Assembly: GCA_022453515.1 (NCBI GenBank)
Contig: JAJNNY010000012.1
Span: 496,001-560,000 of the forward strand
DNA length: 64,000 nt
Source: Astrocystis sublimbata
Lineage: Eukaryota; Ascomycota; Sordariomycetes; Xylariales; Xylariaceae
Direction: 5' to 3'
Shown here: positions 1 through 11,842 of the stretch, piece after piece
Layout: each line of letters opens with the position of its first letter
How positions within the stretch are numbered: position 1 is the first letter of the stretch
Notes under the pieces: model-generated
What the model was told of the DNA's origin: nothing
The model's database searches: none
What the model saw: the letters and a program-made list of their open reading frames with translations, nothing else
Position numbers and translations under genes: made by a program

Positions 1-1220
1 ACTGGAAATCCCGAGACTGCCCTTTGGGAGTTCAAGCACGGCAACGGTAACTTCAGAAGGGGTGACCTCGTAGGACTGCGTGAGATTAAACGACGAGCGT
101 CCCGTCATGCGCTTGTCCATCGCGAGTACGGCAACCACCAAAAGCCTACGCCATCACAGCCAGGTACCCCGGCTGAGCCAATGCCAGTCATCCACGACGG
201 CTCAGATCCACGACTGGGTGGTATTGAACACTCGCTCTACGAGATGAACAGCAAGCTACAGCGCAGCGAAGAAAACGCCCAATATATGCACGTCAAGCAG
301 CAAGCAATGGTCGAAGCCATCAATAGGTTGCTGCGTTTCAACCAAGAACTATCCAGAACGGTTCTGTCTCTGGTACCACCAGACAACCCAGTCCACAGAG
401 AGGGTGAGTGTGGCTATTTGGGTGCTTCCGCATTCGGTTTTCTGATAATGTCACAGTCATTGCCCTGCAAGGCGAGATTCACCGGCAAGCTGAGATCTTC
501 ACGAGTGTGGAGGAACCACTTGATCCTCCGGTCACAAGCAGTCGCCAGTACTTTGTCAATCTCGAAAACCCCCCCGTATCTCCTCGTCAGCTCGCGCAGG
601 ACACACGCCCGCCGCCGCCTCAATCTAGAGGCACCAATTTCTACCGGCCGCCTGTTCCGTCCAATCTGTCCATCAACTCCCGCCGCCAGTATGGGTCAAT
701 AAGCGGTGCCCCATCTCAATCGTCGCCGTCCCCTCTTCGATCTCAACCACCGCCACCTCCTCCTGGACCTCACTCTCTGGCGCCTGTCGAACCACCTGGT
801 AATCTAGCTCGGCGTCACACGTCAGCGGACATTCGTGCCAATGGTTGGCACCCAGCCCCGCCATCGTATGCCGGCTCAGGCCCCCCTTCCTCACACTGGC
901 CGTCCTCTCCGAGCCGGCTCCCCATGGAAGATCATCGACTTCGCGAGGCTCCACCCGGATACTCTCTGTCACGCCCCGCCACTCCACCTGCACCCCCCTT
1001 TTCTAATGGAAACGTTGGCAGCAATTTGGAGAGCTTGAACAGCTGGTCCTGGAACTCAGCCGCCCGAGAGAATAAGAACCTCTCTATACGAGATATTTCA
1101 ACTCCGCCCACTCGAAGAGGAAGTATGGCGCATATCTTGAACCCTACGGACACAATCGAGCGAGAGAATGAGGATGATCCTCGAGGAGATGAAGATCGCA
1201 AACGCAAGCGAATGCTATGA
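1..1220 (+). CDS. HSF-type DNA-binding transcription factor, 3' part (5' end outside window)
   Basis: The reading frame is open from base 1, so the start lies upstream. The first residues (WEFKHGNGNFRRGDLVGLRE, then IKRRASRH) match the last part of a fungal HSF-type winged helix, most like the Sfl1/flocculation-suppressor group rather than Hsf1. Residues from about 80 form a short coiled-coil-like stretch. A 68-nt intron fits at 404-471 (GTGAGT donor, CAAG acceptor); splicing keeps frame and joins to a long Pro/Ser-rich tail that ends in a basic KRKR patch at 1220. Role by family: nuclear DNA-binding regulator. The N-terminal half of the DNA-binding domain cannot be judged here, so the exact subgroup is an inference. 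Confidence 0.82.
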
Positions 1221-2064
1221 TCGATCCCAGCTCATTTGGCGCCTTCCAGATATATCTGGGCCAACGATTCATCATATACTCAGTTTTGATATCATGGAAC
1301 GGACTTGTAATACGTCTTGAAATTTTTTCTGGAGAGGAAAAGCTTTTTGCATAATGCTGTATGATTGGACTGGCGAGCCCTATAATGCCCGCAATGCCGT
1401 AACGCTATCATGCAATGACGTATAGCTCGCCAACTAATTCATGCGCGCGCAATCATGATTCTGTTTGCAGTTGGTGGTTTATTGTGCATCTGTGGGAATT
1501 TATTGGTTGATAATATCTCGGCGTCTTATAAAGCTTGAAAACGAAGGGCGTGCCAGGCTCTTCAACATTGAGCTATCCCATATAATCCTTCAGAGTCAGG
1601 CGATAACGCGATATTTTGTATACCTACGTTTTAGGGGGCAAAGGTACCCAGCATCCCACCCAGGAGGTGGGATGTATGTATCATTATGTCATGCCATTTC
1701 CTTGCTATACCCTTTGTAACACATAAAAGAAAACGTTCTGATATTCGTGTCAAATATACTAGTAATTCTGAATTGCGTGAGTGTAGGGGTATACACAGTT
1801 CTGCGTCTCATGTTAGTGAATCGAGTGTCCCTAGTCATTGAGATATTGAACGAGTGTGGCTGGTATCGATGATGATGAGATATAAAAGTAATACATGATA
1901 ATGATAGTACAAAACGCATAGCAGAAGAACGCGGAATTTGATGGTCTACAAGGTTTGCCGAGAGTTTTCATTTTGTCCAACGATGAATGACAACATGGAG
2001 CGAGCATGTATAAATTTTGTCATGGAGTACTTGATAAGTCCAGGTGGGAATGTCTCGATATTAA
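1221..2064. other. intergenic, converging 3' ends
   Basis: This lies between the 3' ends of two converging genes. It is AT-rich, has only short ORFs without recognisable content, and probably holds both 3' UTRs. I see nothing else. Confidence 0.6.
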
Positions 2065-2925
2065 CTATACTTCTACCGCTGCCTCTGTCAACTCATCTCC
2101 AGGACCTTTGTTTTTGCTACTGCCCTTCTTCCTTTTCTTCTTCTTCTTCCGCTTTTTGCTCTTTTCCCCTTCCGTGACGCCCCCCTCCTCTTTCGCCAAA
2201 ACACGATCGCGAGGAGCGGCGGAATCGAGGTCGGAGTCGGGGTCGCCCTTCCTCACATCCAAGCCCGTCTCATCCGTCGGTTCCACCGTGCCGTTGTCCG
2301 AACCCAAACCGTCGTTGACCTTATTTTCAAGATCGCTCGCAGAGCCAAGCGTCTTCGATCCTCCTACCGCTCCTCGTTCTCCATTCTCCTCGTCTTCCTC
2401 TACCGCTGGCTCCCTGCGCGCCCTCTTCTTCGCGCGCCCCAGCCCGCTCCGCCCGGGCTCTTCGTCGCTGTCGCTGTCGCGACGCCGCGACATCCCACCG
2501 CCACTTGCCCCTCCTCCTCCTCCTCCTACGAGGCCCCTCTTGGCGTTCCGCCCCAGCAGCCGCGAGCGCAGGATCTGGTTCTCCCGCTCCTTGGCCAGCT
2601 CGCTACTACGCTTCGAGGTCCCGCCGAAGCCGAGCCCGGCGTTCGGGTCCTGCGCGCGCGTCGTCTCGGCGAAGAGGTTCTCGGCGTCGTGGCGCTGGGT
2701 TTGCTGGGGTTTGTGCGAGGAGGAAGAGTTGGCGGAGAGCGCGGAAAAAGAGGTCGATGTGGTTGTGGTGGCGGTGGTGGTGGGGGGATTATTTTGGGAT
2801 GGCGGTCGGGCGGCGGGCATGAAGGAGCGCACGATGCGCAGCTGGGCTTCGAGTTGGGTCTGCACTCGGTTCATCGTCACCGTGTAGTCGGGCGCGGGGT
2901 TTGCGCCCTTGGACGAGGGCGCCAT
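2065..2925 (-). CDS. basic, low-complexity nuclear-type protein (possibly DUF3245 family)
   Basis: Intronless frame of about 286 residues. I chose the internal ATG at 2925 (MAPSSKGANPAPDYTVTMNR) because the 14 upstream residues are low-complexity. One conserved-looking block (AENLFAETTRAQDPNAGLGF, then KRSSELAKERENQILRSRLL and GRNAKR) is followed by a glycine run, an acidic/Ser region and a lysine-rich tail (KSKKRKKKKKRKK) that looks like a nuclear or nucleolar signal. The block resembles the fungal family of unknown function DUF3245; this is from memory and tentative. Function is unknown. Confidence 0.6.
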   Translation of the reverse strand: MAPSSKGANPAPDYTVTMNRVQTQLEAQLRIVRSFMPAARPPSQNNPPTTTATTTTSTSFSALSANSSSSHKPQQTQRHDAENLFAETTRAQDPNAGLGFGGTSKRSSELAKERENQILRSRLLGRNAKRGLVGGGGGGASGGGMSRRRDSDSDEEPGRSGLGRAKKRARREPAVEEDEENGERGAVGGSKTLGSASDLENKVNDGLGSDNGTVEPTDETGLDVRKGDPDSDLDSAAPRDRVLAKEEGGVTEGEKSKKRKKKKKRKKGSSKNKGPGDELTEAAVEV

Positions 2926-3582
2926 GTTGCGTGGGTTTGGGTTGGTTGGTTGATCAGTCGGTTCCAAATTTGGGTGTTGGTGTTGGTGTTGGGGTTGCTG
3001 AATTCATGGGTGGGTTGTTGGGCATGGTTGAACTAGATACGGAGAGAGGCGAAGCTGGCGCAGCTCGCCGCGTGTTATGGGCGATAGGTCACTGTTATTG
3101 TGTTCGTTGTTTTATTGTTCTTGGGATGATGGATAACTGGCAATTGGTGAAGTTGGTCTGTCAACCTCCAGCAGCGCAGCTTCCGAAAGCTAAGACCCTG
3201 GTCCTCGGGGAAAATAAAACTGGGTCTATTAGGTACTTAATGTACCGATGCTGCTTTTCACATGCTCTGCAGTAGGAGGTAAGAGGTAGGTACCGTAGCA
3301 CCGGCACTCAACGGCCGGGCCGGCGCGGCGCGGCGCATTCACGGGATTCGCATACCTGATTGCCTGACTGGGATAAAGAGTATTTTGCTGCATGCTTTAT
3401 TGCCCTCCCACGTGCCTTCCACGTCATTCTACTTTTATCCCTGTTGATGTATAATGTGTTCTCACTTTTCCGAGGAAAATCAAAATTAATATTAATAATT
3501 TAACAATTATCGCATTAGCATTAGCATGAACATTAGTTTAAGGATATGCATCCTTATAAACATCCTCAAAGCATCCTCTTTC
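2926..3582. other. intergenic
   Basis: Promoter side of the basic protein and 3' side of the P450. The 3300-3340 stretch is GC-rich (repeated CGGC/GGCGCG), and 3470-3540 is AT-rich. No gene seen. Confidence 0.55.
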
Positions 3583-5664
3583 TTACGCCACTGTCGCTTC
3601 ATAGAACGCTACTGGCACCCCAAAAGCAGGTCTAGACACGACATCCGTCTTGTCTTGTTGCGCGTGCCAGTCACCGCGGTATTCGACCCTGTCGTACCTT
3701 TGCAGCATCCGAACAACTGATGTCGCGCCGTTAGCTGTCCACGTTTCTGTCAAATGAAGTGAAGTCATGATAAACTTACTGCAGTAGGCCATCTCCGTCA
3801 TGGCAAAGTTCTGACCAGGACACTGTTGGCACATCGCGTCAGCAAAAAGCTCTTTTCCTTTTTTTTTGTCTCTCGCTACCAATGCTGAGCGGCAGCCATA
3901 ATTAGAACTTACAATTCGAGGACCGCCGTTGAACGGGATGTATTGCCAGGCTTGGGGCTGCCAATTGTACCATCGCTCAGGGCTGAAGACGGCGGGGTCC
4001 GCGAACTTCTCTGACGTGGGTGGGTAGAGATCGCGTCGTCCATGGATGTTGATCGAATTGTAGCAGATGGTGTCACCCTTCAGGACGCTGATACTAGGTG
4101 CCCCTGGGGATCCGGGCGGAAGAACCGTGTCAGCGAGCACAGCTCTTGTCTATTCGCTGTTAGTGCTGGTATAGATTAAGTAGTGTTGCAGCCGGGGTGG
4201 GAGGGGGGTTGCTTGGTTGATTCAGACTCAGTCAATCAGTCACGTACTGTGATATCTTAGTCAGTCCATTGATTACGCAAAACATAAAGCGGTCTTGCCA
4301 AGTGCTGGTCTTACCATTGAAAGGGACTGCAGGGTGCAGGCGGAGTGACTCCTGGAGGGTGTAGCGCAGATATTTCATGTTCTTCAGTGTCTCGTACGTC
4401 GGAGTGCCGTGTGCTCCTACGCACTCCAAGATCTCCGCTCGAAGCCTGTCAACAATGTCGGGGTAAGCCGCAAGCTCGTAGAATACCCAGGACAAGGTGG
4501 CGGCCGTTGTGTCTCGGCCTGCGAGCAGCACGGCAACGAGTTGGTCGCGGATCACTTTAGGGTCGTTTGTAAACTGCGCAAGCTGGTGGAGAAAGGTGAA
4601 TTCGTTGTCTGATTTGGTGAGCTTTTCCAGTTCTTCCCGCGGAATCGAGAGTGTCTGCTTGATATATGGCATGACAAACTCATCAATCTTCTTGATGTCG
4701 CGGTTGTACTGGGTGCGAGATGCTAGCTTGTCGAATGGGCTTTGTCACGCCAATTAGACCTGAGACAGTTTCGACTTGACGGGGGGTCATGCTCACTAGA
4801 AGTTTCTCAGTACAAACAAGCGTACCTGGTGGCCCAGGACGTCATTGAAGGCAAAGGTGAACTCAGAGTCGGGCCTAGGATATGTGAGCTTCCGTCTATG
4901 TTTTTAGAGCGAGGTGAACAACGGAATTGCGTGACTGACTTGTCTAAGCTGTTGGCACTTTCACCTAGTAGGAAATGGGTTGTTGCATCCAAAGTCATGC
5001 GGAAGAATAGGTCCATAATATCAACAGTCTGGCCCGAAGGAGGCATATGGCTTATCATTTTTCTGATTTGGTGATCGAAAATGACGAGGTCGCTGACTCG
5101 ATCAGTCATGAACATGGGGCGGATGAGGCTGCGACTGTTGCGCCAGAGCTCCCCGTCCGTAGTGAAGATGCCGTCGCCCAGGAAAGGGGCCCATATCCTG
5201 TGAAAGTTGGACCCCTTTCCAAAACTGTGGAAGTCCCCCGCTAAGACAGCCTTGACATGAGCCGGCTCTCTCGTCTCGATGATGCGCGACCCAGAGCCGG
5301 GCCAGAACTGGTGCTCGTATACGTGACGGTGCCCGGGTACCGAGTCGAACAGTTCTTCGTGCGCCGCGGCCAGGTTATTTTGAATAGCATTCTTGATCAT
5401 CCACCTGGCATAAGGCCCTCTGATTCCACATGGCCGATCAGAACAACGAAGGGTTTTGGGGACGGGAAGGTACTCGTAAGTCATACCGGTCACAGGATTG
5501 CTGCCCATCACGTAGGCGCGCTGTCCGCCCAGTCGGCGGATAGTAGCATTTCGCTTCACGGTCAACGCGAGTTGATAGATGAGGTACAGGGCCAGGGAAA
5601 GCAAGCCATAAGTGAAAAGGGGTCCAAGGCTACTGCCACCGCCGGGGCTGGTATATGAGACCAT
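3583..5664 (-). CDS. cytochrome P450, CYP52-like, multi-exon
   Basis: Membrane-anchored haem monooxygenase of the CYP52-type (alkane/fatty-acid hydroxylase) clan. Start ATG at 5664 precedes a hydrophobic anchor (GPLFTYGLLSLALYLIYQLA). Exon 1 runs 5664-4940. A 49-nt exon 4874-4826 encodes FTFAFNDVLGHQ. Later exons carry the I-helix AGRDTTAATLSW, the ExxR helix QESLRLHPAVPFN, the SPERW motif, and the haem loop GGPRI|CPGQNFAMTEMAYC formed across an intron, then IVRMLQRYDRV after the last intron. The haem-loop introns splice in phase. Two junctions do not: small exon to I-helix exon (acceptor near 4740), and the exon ending PFN (4315) to the exon starting near 4146. The gene could have unusual splice sites there or small lesions. 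Substrate not inferable. Confidence 0.8.
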
Positions 5665-7122
5665 GGCTTCGGGTGATGATATGGTTTGCAAAGCCGTCCA
5701 ATCATGAAGATAGGTACACTCAATGAGCATGCGCAGAGGCTTGAGAAGCGAATTGAAGATGTTCGCTCTCGAGGCTTTATTTCATATATTTTTTTGTTCC
5801 CCTGAGGTGATCAAGCGGCTGCCTGAAATTTCCGGCTTTACCGGAGAGGCCGCCAACAGCAACTGGTAAATCGTACATGGTTTGGCCTCTAGACTCCAGG
5901 ATTGCCAGGATCACTAGGTAGGAAATCAAAACACAAGGCTAGGGTCAGCTAAGGTTACCCCTAGCACATAGTCGTAGCCTGACCATTTAACAGTCAAATC
6001 CAATCCAATGGACTTAGACTAAGTACACTTTAACGTACTCAATCATGACCTGGAGCGGCTGCGCAAGTGCTGTGTATTGCATTCGTTTACCTCGAGTACT
6101 TATAGTCAGTCCACTTACACCTGCACCAGCCATTGACCCGAAAACATACTGTTGCGCATTACAGTACAACTAATACTTACTTACCCTTTGACCCGAACCA
6201 CCTGCTGTACTCCCGGTAAAGTCCCGTGCATAAGTGAAGCATGCCTATCTACATACTTACATATATCTACACACTGGCACACGAGCTGCCCGGCAGTGCT
6301 GATGGGAGGTGTGAAATTGAAGCTGCGTACAAGGTTGTCTAAGTGCCTTAACCTAGGTAGTAGATTAGGTACCTATGCGAATGCGGGCTAGGCGTGCTAG
6401 GCTCGCTAGGTATGCCCCAAGCACCGGGTGGTTTACCTTAGGTATAGGTAGGTAGGTAATTGAAGATTGGGCCGCGTTTTACCGGGCTTACCATGGCAGC
6501 AGTCTGCCAGTCACAGTGAGACGGTCTGCCAGAGGAGCAACACAAATAGTGAGTTGGGTTCGATTCCTAACAGCGCTATTGGTTTTCACTGTTTAGTTCA
6601 TTTGTCACCAGTGACGTGCCCACGGTTCTGCCCACGTTCCGCGGCTCACGGGTCAGTGGTATGTAACCACGGCGAGCCACGGGCCCCTCACGGGTATATC
6701 CAGCCATGCATGCAGGTATCCTCGACTTCCTCGTTCCTGCTCGGGAGTATTACGGAGCTAAGGAAGCTAGCACGCCGTTAGTGCAACGACTCCTGCCCGG
6801 GCGCTGGGTAGGCGGGCAGGCGCCGGCACGCAGTGAGCAGCGAGCAGGTGATTGCAGGCGGGCAGTACCTTCCAGCGGGGAGGGGAGGGGACCTCGGTAG
6901 GTTGGGTACTTACGGCTAGGTCTAGGTACGGTACGTACCTCACTCTCACTATCATCCATGTGAGCAATCCTTTCTCGATTATCGCCAGGCTAGCGACGAC
7001 ATTGGACTATCTATCTATCTACTTACCTACAACATCATACCTCCTGTGATTCTTGCACAACCTCCACCACCTCTTCTCCCACCATCTCCTCTCCGCTCCG
7101 TCCTCATCCAACTCCCACCGCC
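5665..7122. other. intergenic with CCTA/TAGG-type motifs
   Basis: Shared upstream region of the P450 and the succinyl-CoA ligase gene. It holds several short TACCTA/TAGGTA runs (about 6340-6460, 6895-6945, 7010-7035) and a pyrimidine-rich stretch just before the ligase start. No convincing coding region. Confidence 0.55.
6437..6460. repeat. TAGG-tetranucleotide tract
   Basis: A short run of GTAGGTAGGTAGGTAA type. It is one of many such tracts seen only between genes in this window (others near 17431, 34846, 40496, 44631 and 46333). Confidence 0.7.
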
Positions 7123-8734
7123 ATGTTCAACCTTGCGCGCAGCCGAGCTGCGGCTTCTGCCCTCCGCTCATCCAAGGTGAGTCCCCAAGGCCCGCCCTCT
7201 TGCGCCCTTTACGATGCCATGCCGCCAAGGCATCCCCATCATGGCACGGCGCTATCGGTGCACCGTCTAACATCTTCAATCTGTGGTCGCAGAGCGTCGT
7301 CTCCCCTGCGTCGAGGATACCCGGCCTGGCCCAGCAGCAGAGAAACCTGAGCATTCACGAATATCGCTCAGCCGACCTCCTCCGACAGGTACAACCCCCC
7401 CTGAAGCGAGCACTCGCCCGCCCCTCCTGCGAACGGAGCACATGAGCACATGCCCTGACAGCACAGCTATAGTATGGCATTGGCGTGCCCAAGGGCTCCA
7501 ACGCCGCCTCCGCTGCCGAGGCCGAGAAGATCGCAAAGGAGATAGGGGGCGAGGACATGGTCATCAAGGCCCAGGTCCTCGCTGGCGGCCGTGGTAAGGG
7601 CAGCTTCGACAACGGCCTCAAGGGCGGCGTCCGTGTCATCTTCTCCCCCACCGAGGCCAAGATGTTCGCCGAGCAGATGATCGGCCACAAGCTCATTACC
7701 AAGCAGACTGGTGCGGCTGGCCGCCTCTGCAACTCCGTCTACATCTGCGAGCGCAAGTTCGCCCGCCGCGAGTTCTACCTCGCCATCCTCATGGACCGCG
7801 CCACCCAGGGCCCCGTCATCGTCTCCTCCTCCCAGGGCGGCATGGATATCGAGACCGTCGCCAAGGAGAACCCCGACGCCATCAACACCAACTACATCGA
7901 CATTCACAAGGGTGTCACCGACGACATTGCCCGCGACATCGCCACTAAGCTTGGCTTCAGCGAGCAGTGCATCGAAGACGCCAAGACCACCATCCAGAAG
8001 CTATACCAGATCTTCATCGAGAAGGACGCTACCCAGATCGAGATCAACCCCCTCTCTGAGACCTCAGACCACCAGGTCCTTTGCATGGACGCCAAGTTCG
8101 GTCTCGACGACAACGCCGAGTTCCGACAGAAGGAGGTCTTCGAATGGCGCGACACTACACAGGAGGACCCCGAGGAGGTCCGCGCCGCCGAGTCCAACCT
8201 GAACTTCATCAAGCTGGACGGTGACATCGGCTGCCTGGTCAACGGTGCCGGTCTTGCCATGGCTACCATGGACATCATCAAGCTCAACGGCGGCCAGCCC
8301 GCCAACTTCCTTGACGTCGGTGGTGGTGCTACCCCAGCCGCCATCAAGGAGGCTTTCGAGCTCATTACCAGTGATCCCAAGGTCACTGCCGTCTTCGTCA
8401 ACATTTTCGGTGGCATTGTGCGATGCGACGCCATTGCTCACGGTCTCATCAACACCGCCAAGACTCTTAACCTCAAGGTCCCAATCATTGCCCGACTACA
8501 GGGAACAAACGTGGAGCAGGCCCATCAATTGATCAACGACTCTGGAATGAAGATCTTCTCCATCGATGACCTACAAAGCGCTGCCGAGAAGTCGGTTCAA
8601 CTGTCCAAGGTTGTGAAGTTGGGTAAGTCATATATGACACCGAAAGATAGCAACAAAAGTGACAAGCTGATTAACCCTGTTTTTTTCTAGCTCGGGACAT
8701 CGACGTCGGCGTGGAGTTCAGCCTGGGTATTTAA
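7123..8734 (+). CDS. LSC2: succinyl-CoA ligase beta subunit, mitochondrial
   Basis: Makes succinate plus nucleoside triphosphate from succinyl-CoA in the TCA cycle, in the mitochondrial matrix with an alpha subunit. Four exons fit in phase: 7123-7176, 7293-7388, 7473-8622 and 8691-8734, giving 447 residues, normal for the family. The N-terminus [18 protein letters not shown] is an amphipathic, Arg-rich presequence. The mature protein starts near [13 protein letters not shown]. Next come the ATP-grasp region ([12 protein letters not shown]) and the ligase region ([45 protein letters not shown]). Third-position C preference is strong in exon 3, as in highly expressed fungal genes. ADP- versus GDP-forming type is not decided. 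Confidence 0.95.
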
Positions 8735-9672
8735 GGACGGTACCAACACTGCACAGATCCAATTGAACTAACGTTGTTAGGCTTGTAATACCTAACATGT
8801 GCACAATAAGACTAAAGGTCGGGATAATGGAATAGACTGACGGCAAGGGCATGAATCTGTTTTCTTACTGCATGCGTTACACACACGTTTCCACCTCGAG
8901 GAGTACTCAATGAATCATGTTCCCAAGATCAAGGTTTTGTATTTCTGGTTCTATCCCCATGTGATTTTAATTTGCTGCGCGATGAATTGTGAATTGAGTT
9001 TACTCCGGTTGCTGCGAGAGTCGTATTGGGGGCGCTTTACTAACCTACCTGTATAGCTGTTGCATCGGTGCTGGTCTCTGTGGGTTCGGTTTTGGGGTAA
9101 GGAGGTGGTTTGGGAGATGCGGATTGGCTACTGCTCGTCTGTAACGATCAGTCTCGCGGCTGGGGTTGGGGTTGGTTGGAGGGGGTTATGATAGGTCCCG
9201 TTCAGGATACCTCGAGGCTCATGGTCACACAGTCAAAGATGTATGACGACGGGTTTACTTGCATTTACATCTGTGTAAATCAAAATACATTTTCAGTCTA
9301 TTACACTATTCCATCATACAATTCAAGTCGATTGTTTACCCCCAGCACATCGGAACAGGTGATGAAGAATTTCAGTTTCAGGATGTCGGGCTTTTACTTG
9401 GTTCAATGTCGAGCAGACAACGAGATCAGCACATTTTCTGTAATATTGTAGCAGGTAATGTTAAGGCATAGCAAGTGTTAATCGTACAATGATTGTTACA
9501 TATGTCTAACTAATAGAGTCTTTGTTGGCATTCTAGGGACTCTTCAAAACAAAAAAACCTACGACCTATGTAGCAAAAGAACAAGGAAATGGAAAAGAAG
9601 CTGTTAACTTATGGCCTGCCCTGATTAGGACGTGACGTACCTTTGTCTTCTCCTTTCTTACAACATCTGACC
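8735..9672. other. intergenic, converging 3' ends
   Basis: 3' sides of the succinyl-CoA ligase and RING genes. G/T-rich near 9070-9190, AT-rich beyond. No gene seen. Confidence 0.55.
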
Positions 9673-10416
9673 CTAAGCATGCATCTCTCGTCTCATCTGG
9701 TTTCGCGCAAGTACGGCCGCATTTTCTGCCATGTGCGCCATTTCAAAACCTGATAGCGGGCGCAACCCCGCGGTCCGGCGTCTCTCATTTTCCTCTTCAC
9801 ACTGAGTCTCCGTATTCGCAAAAATTTCCATTACTTCCGGCGGCGCTCTTTGCAGCATACCATGCGCCATGCCTACATTATAGAGTACTTGGTCATTGAC
9901 AAATTCAATCTCGACTCGGGGAATACGTAGACTTATCCTAGGGTTCTCAAATCCACAAGTTGTACAGCGCTTACCTAGCCGTCCATCAACTACTGTGTTC
10001 CCGTGAACTGCTCTGAAGAGATTGAGCCCGGGACCTGCAAGTGGGAATGGTTGACGAACATCACGCCCGAGTGAGTAGGAAAGGAGCTCGACTTGGTGAC
10101 CGCACCGGCGGTGCCGGAGTGAGAAGCGACATTGAGGGCAGGTTGGATTAGGTTTTGGTGTCGAATTCCCTTGGGCGTCCCTATTATAAAGCCACGAGTG
10201 CATACATTGTCTTCCAAATGCATGGCCGCAGGGAAGTATAGTAAAGTCCTCGTGGTCGTCGTCCATGCGGTTCGTTATAGCCAAGTGCATAGATATGCAA
10301 ATGGCGCATTCGACCTCAAATTTGATGTTAGGTAGGGCAAATCCGAATATGTCGAGGAACGGCAGCCAATTATATGCATAATTGTCTGAAATTATGACTT
10401 GATTATTATCAGCCAT
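9673..10416 (-). CDS. RING-finger protein (putative E3 ubiquitin ligase)
   Basis: Intronless frame of 247 residues. The RING is at about residues 37-98: CAICI, then LPCGHAFGRQCMHSWL, then CPQCRFSLRHRRCGH. This is the Cys/His spacing of a RING-type zinc site, with a long loop between the first two cysteine pairs. A second small Cys pair (RCTTCGF) follows near residue 160. By family it would bind an E2 and promote ubiquitin transfer. The rest has no domain I recognise. Upstream and downstream are gene-poor, so the context gives no target. Confidence 0.7.
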   Translation of the reverse strand: MADNNQVIISDNYAYNWLPFLDIFGFALPNIKFEVECAICISMHLAITNRMDDDHEDFTILPCGHAFGRQCMHSWLYNRDAQGNSTPKPNPTCPQCRFSLRHRRCGHQVELLSYSLGRDVRQPFPLAGPGLNLFRAVHGNTVVDGRLGKRCTTCGFENPRISLRIPRVEIEFVNDQVLYNVGMAHGMLQRAPPEVMEIFANTETQCEEENERRRTAGLRPLSGFEMAHMAENAAVLARNQMRREMHA

Positions 10417-11543
10417 GTTGTATCTAGGGTTTTTTTTCGCTGCCTAGGAAGGGTGGATCTAGCAGAGCAAGGAGATTCTCACTTGTGAGTGTCTGATGTT
10501 GTAGTATGCTGTTATCTTCAGCCGAGGTAGAGGAATGTCACAAGCAGGCAAAGCAGGCAAATGGATATCATTATTTTATGCAAATATCTCTACGTTAATT
10601 CACTTACGTTGATCGTTGAACCCCCGTGGTGTTCGCAATCATGGAATATACGTATCTGTTAAGAGCTTCTGGAAAGAAGTTCGATGACTAAACAATGACC
10701 ATGTCTTCTGAACAAGGCCTTTCTTCCGTCGCATTGTTCTTTGGTGTACAAGAAGTTTCAGAAGATGCGCTTATTTTAATACCTTGTTGGAATTTCCTTT
10801 GTCACCCTTCTCGAAGTAATATCATTAGTCGCCGAAGCCCGCATCTGATAATTAAATACGACATCTCCAAGAGTGATATTTCTTCAGCGAGTACCAAAGG
10901 GTAACATCATGAGTTGACATTATTTAATAAATATTTTCAGAGAAAATTAGATACCTATTGGCACAGATTGTTGCAGCGGCGCCGGCGATCGCAGAATCCG
11001 GAGGATGGTTGCGAAATCGCGTGGGACTGCCGCGGGTTGGCCACTAACCGTTTGTAAGGTTGTTTTTTTCGGCTCATGTGACCCATAATGTTTAAATAAA
11101 TATGGGAAAGGATTGCGTTTCGGGGACAGCATTATTAGGCACATCCAGGACATCTCAAGGCTGTTCTCATCAAAGACGCATCACCAAGTTCTTAAATTTG
11201 TGTTCGCGTATATCAATGGTTGCTGTTTGTCTTTGTAACATGCCATAACGGCTTTGGATTATGGCGGCCATTCTTGTTACACGGAGTAGGGGGTGACGAA
11301 CACTTAACAACCATTTCATGCGCAGTCTTTGATGGGAAAGGGGCAACTCAACACCGATTCCCACAAGTGCACTGCAATTAGTGTTGGACAGCGTGCGGAA
11401 TGCTGTAACTGATAATCTCATCGTCAATTTTCATGTAAATAGCCTGGCTGCTCAAGTTTATAGGATCTCCTAGTCTTCCATCGCACTGCTCATGGAACCC
11501 GTCAGTCTTACTCGCATGCGCTCTATCTTGTAACAAAACCACT
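10417..11543. other. intergenic
   Basis: AT-rich, with only short unsupported ORFs on both strands. It precedes the F-box-like relic. Confidence 0.5.
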
Positions 11544-11842
11544 ATGCCTATGGCTTTCGAATCGCTTGCTGGACCCATTGAGCGACTCCAATTCGAGCGT
11601 GAGGAATTACATGTGATTTTTTCCTACTTAGAATACAAGGACCTTGGTATCTTCAAAAATGCCAGGGAAATCCACATAGTCTGCGCTGACGTCTGAAGGG
11701 GTGGCACTAGGCTGCGGATAGACACTATTGGCCTTGTGACCGGGAGAGCTTGTTATTCATCGACCCGGACTACAGTAAATTGGTAGAAAGTACCGAGCTG
11801 GATGCCATGTGTGACGAAAGGTTGGCTGAGAGCTATAGCTGA
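11544..11842 (+). pseudogene. decayed F-box-like gene fragment
   Basis: Frame from ATG 11544 reads 50 codons to TGA 11694 and contains a typical F-box-like stretch (EELHVIFSYLEYKDLGIF, then REIHIVCADV). After a frame change and a TAG, a second frame (11702-11842) continues with DRESLLFIDPDYSKLVEST and ends ERLAESYS. The two halves look like pieces of one fungal F-box protein broken by stops and a frameshift; no intron of workable length removes them. It is most simply a relic. Family assignment rests on the short F-box pattern alone. Confidence 0.45.

Noticed and set aside
2006..2887. 293-codon + strand frame opposite the basic protein gene
   Set aside because: Ser/Pro/Phe-rich antisense reading of a Lys/Ser/Glu-rich gene; the minus strand has the conserved block.
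6540..6585. tRNA-like B box (GGTTCGATTCC) with a possible T-arm
   Set aside because: No matching acceptor stem, D-arm or anticodon arm at the right distance upstream.
7467..8441. Long minus-strand frames opposite the succinyl-CoA ligase exon
   Set aside because: Antisense shadows caused by strong third-position C bias of the real gene.
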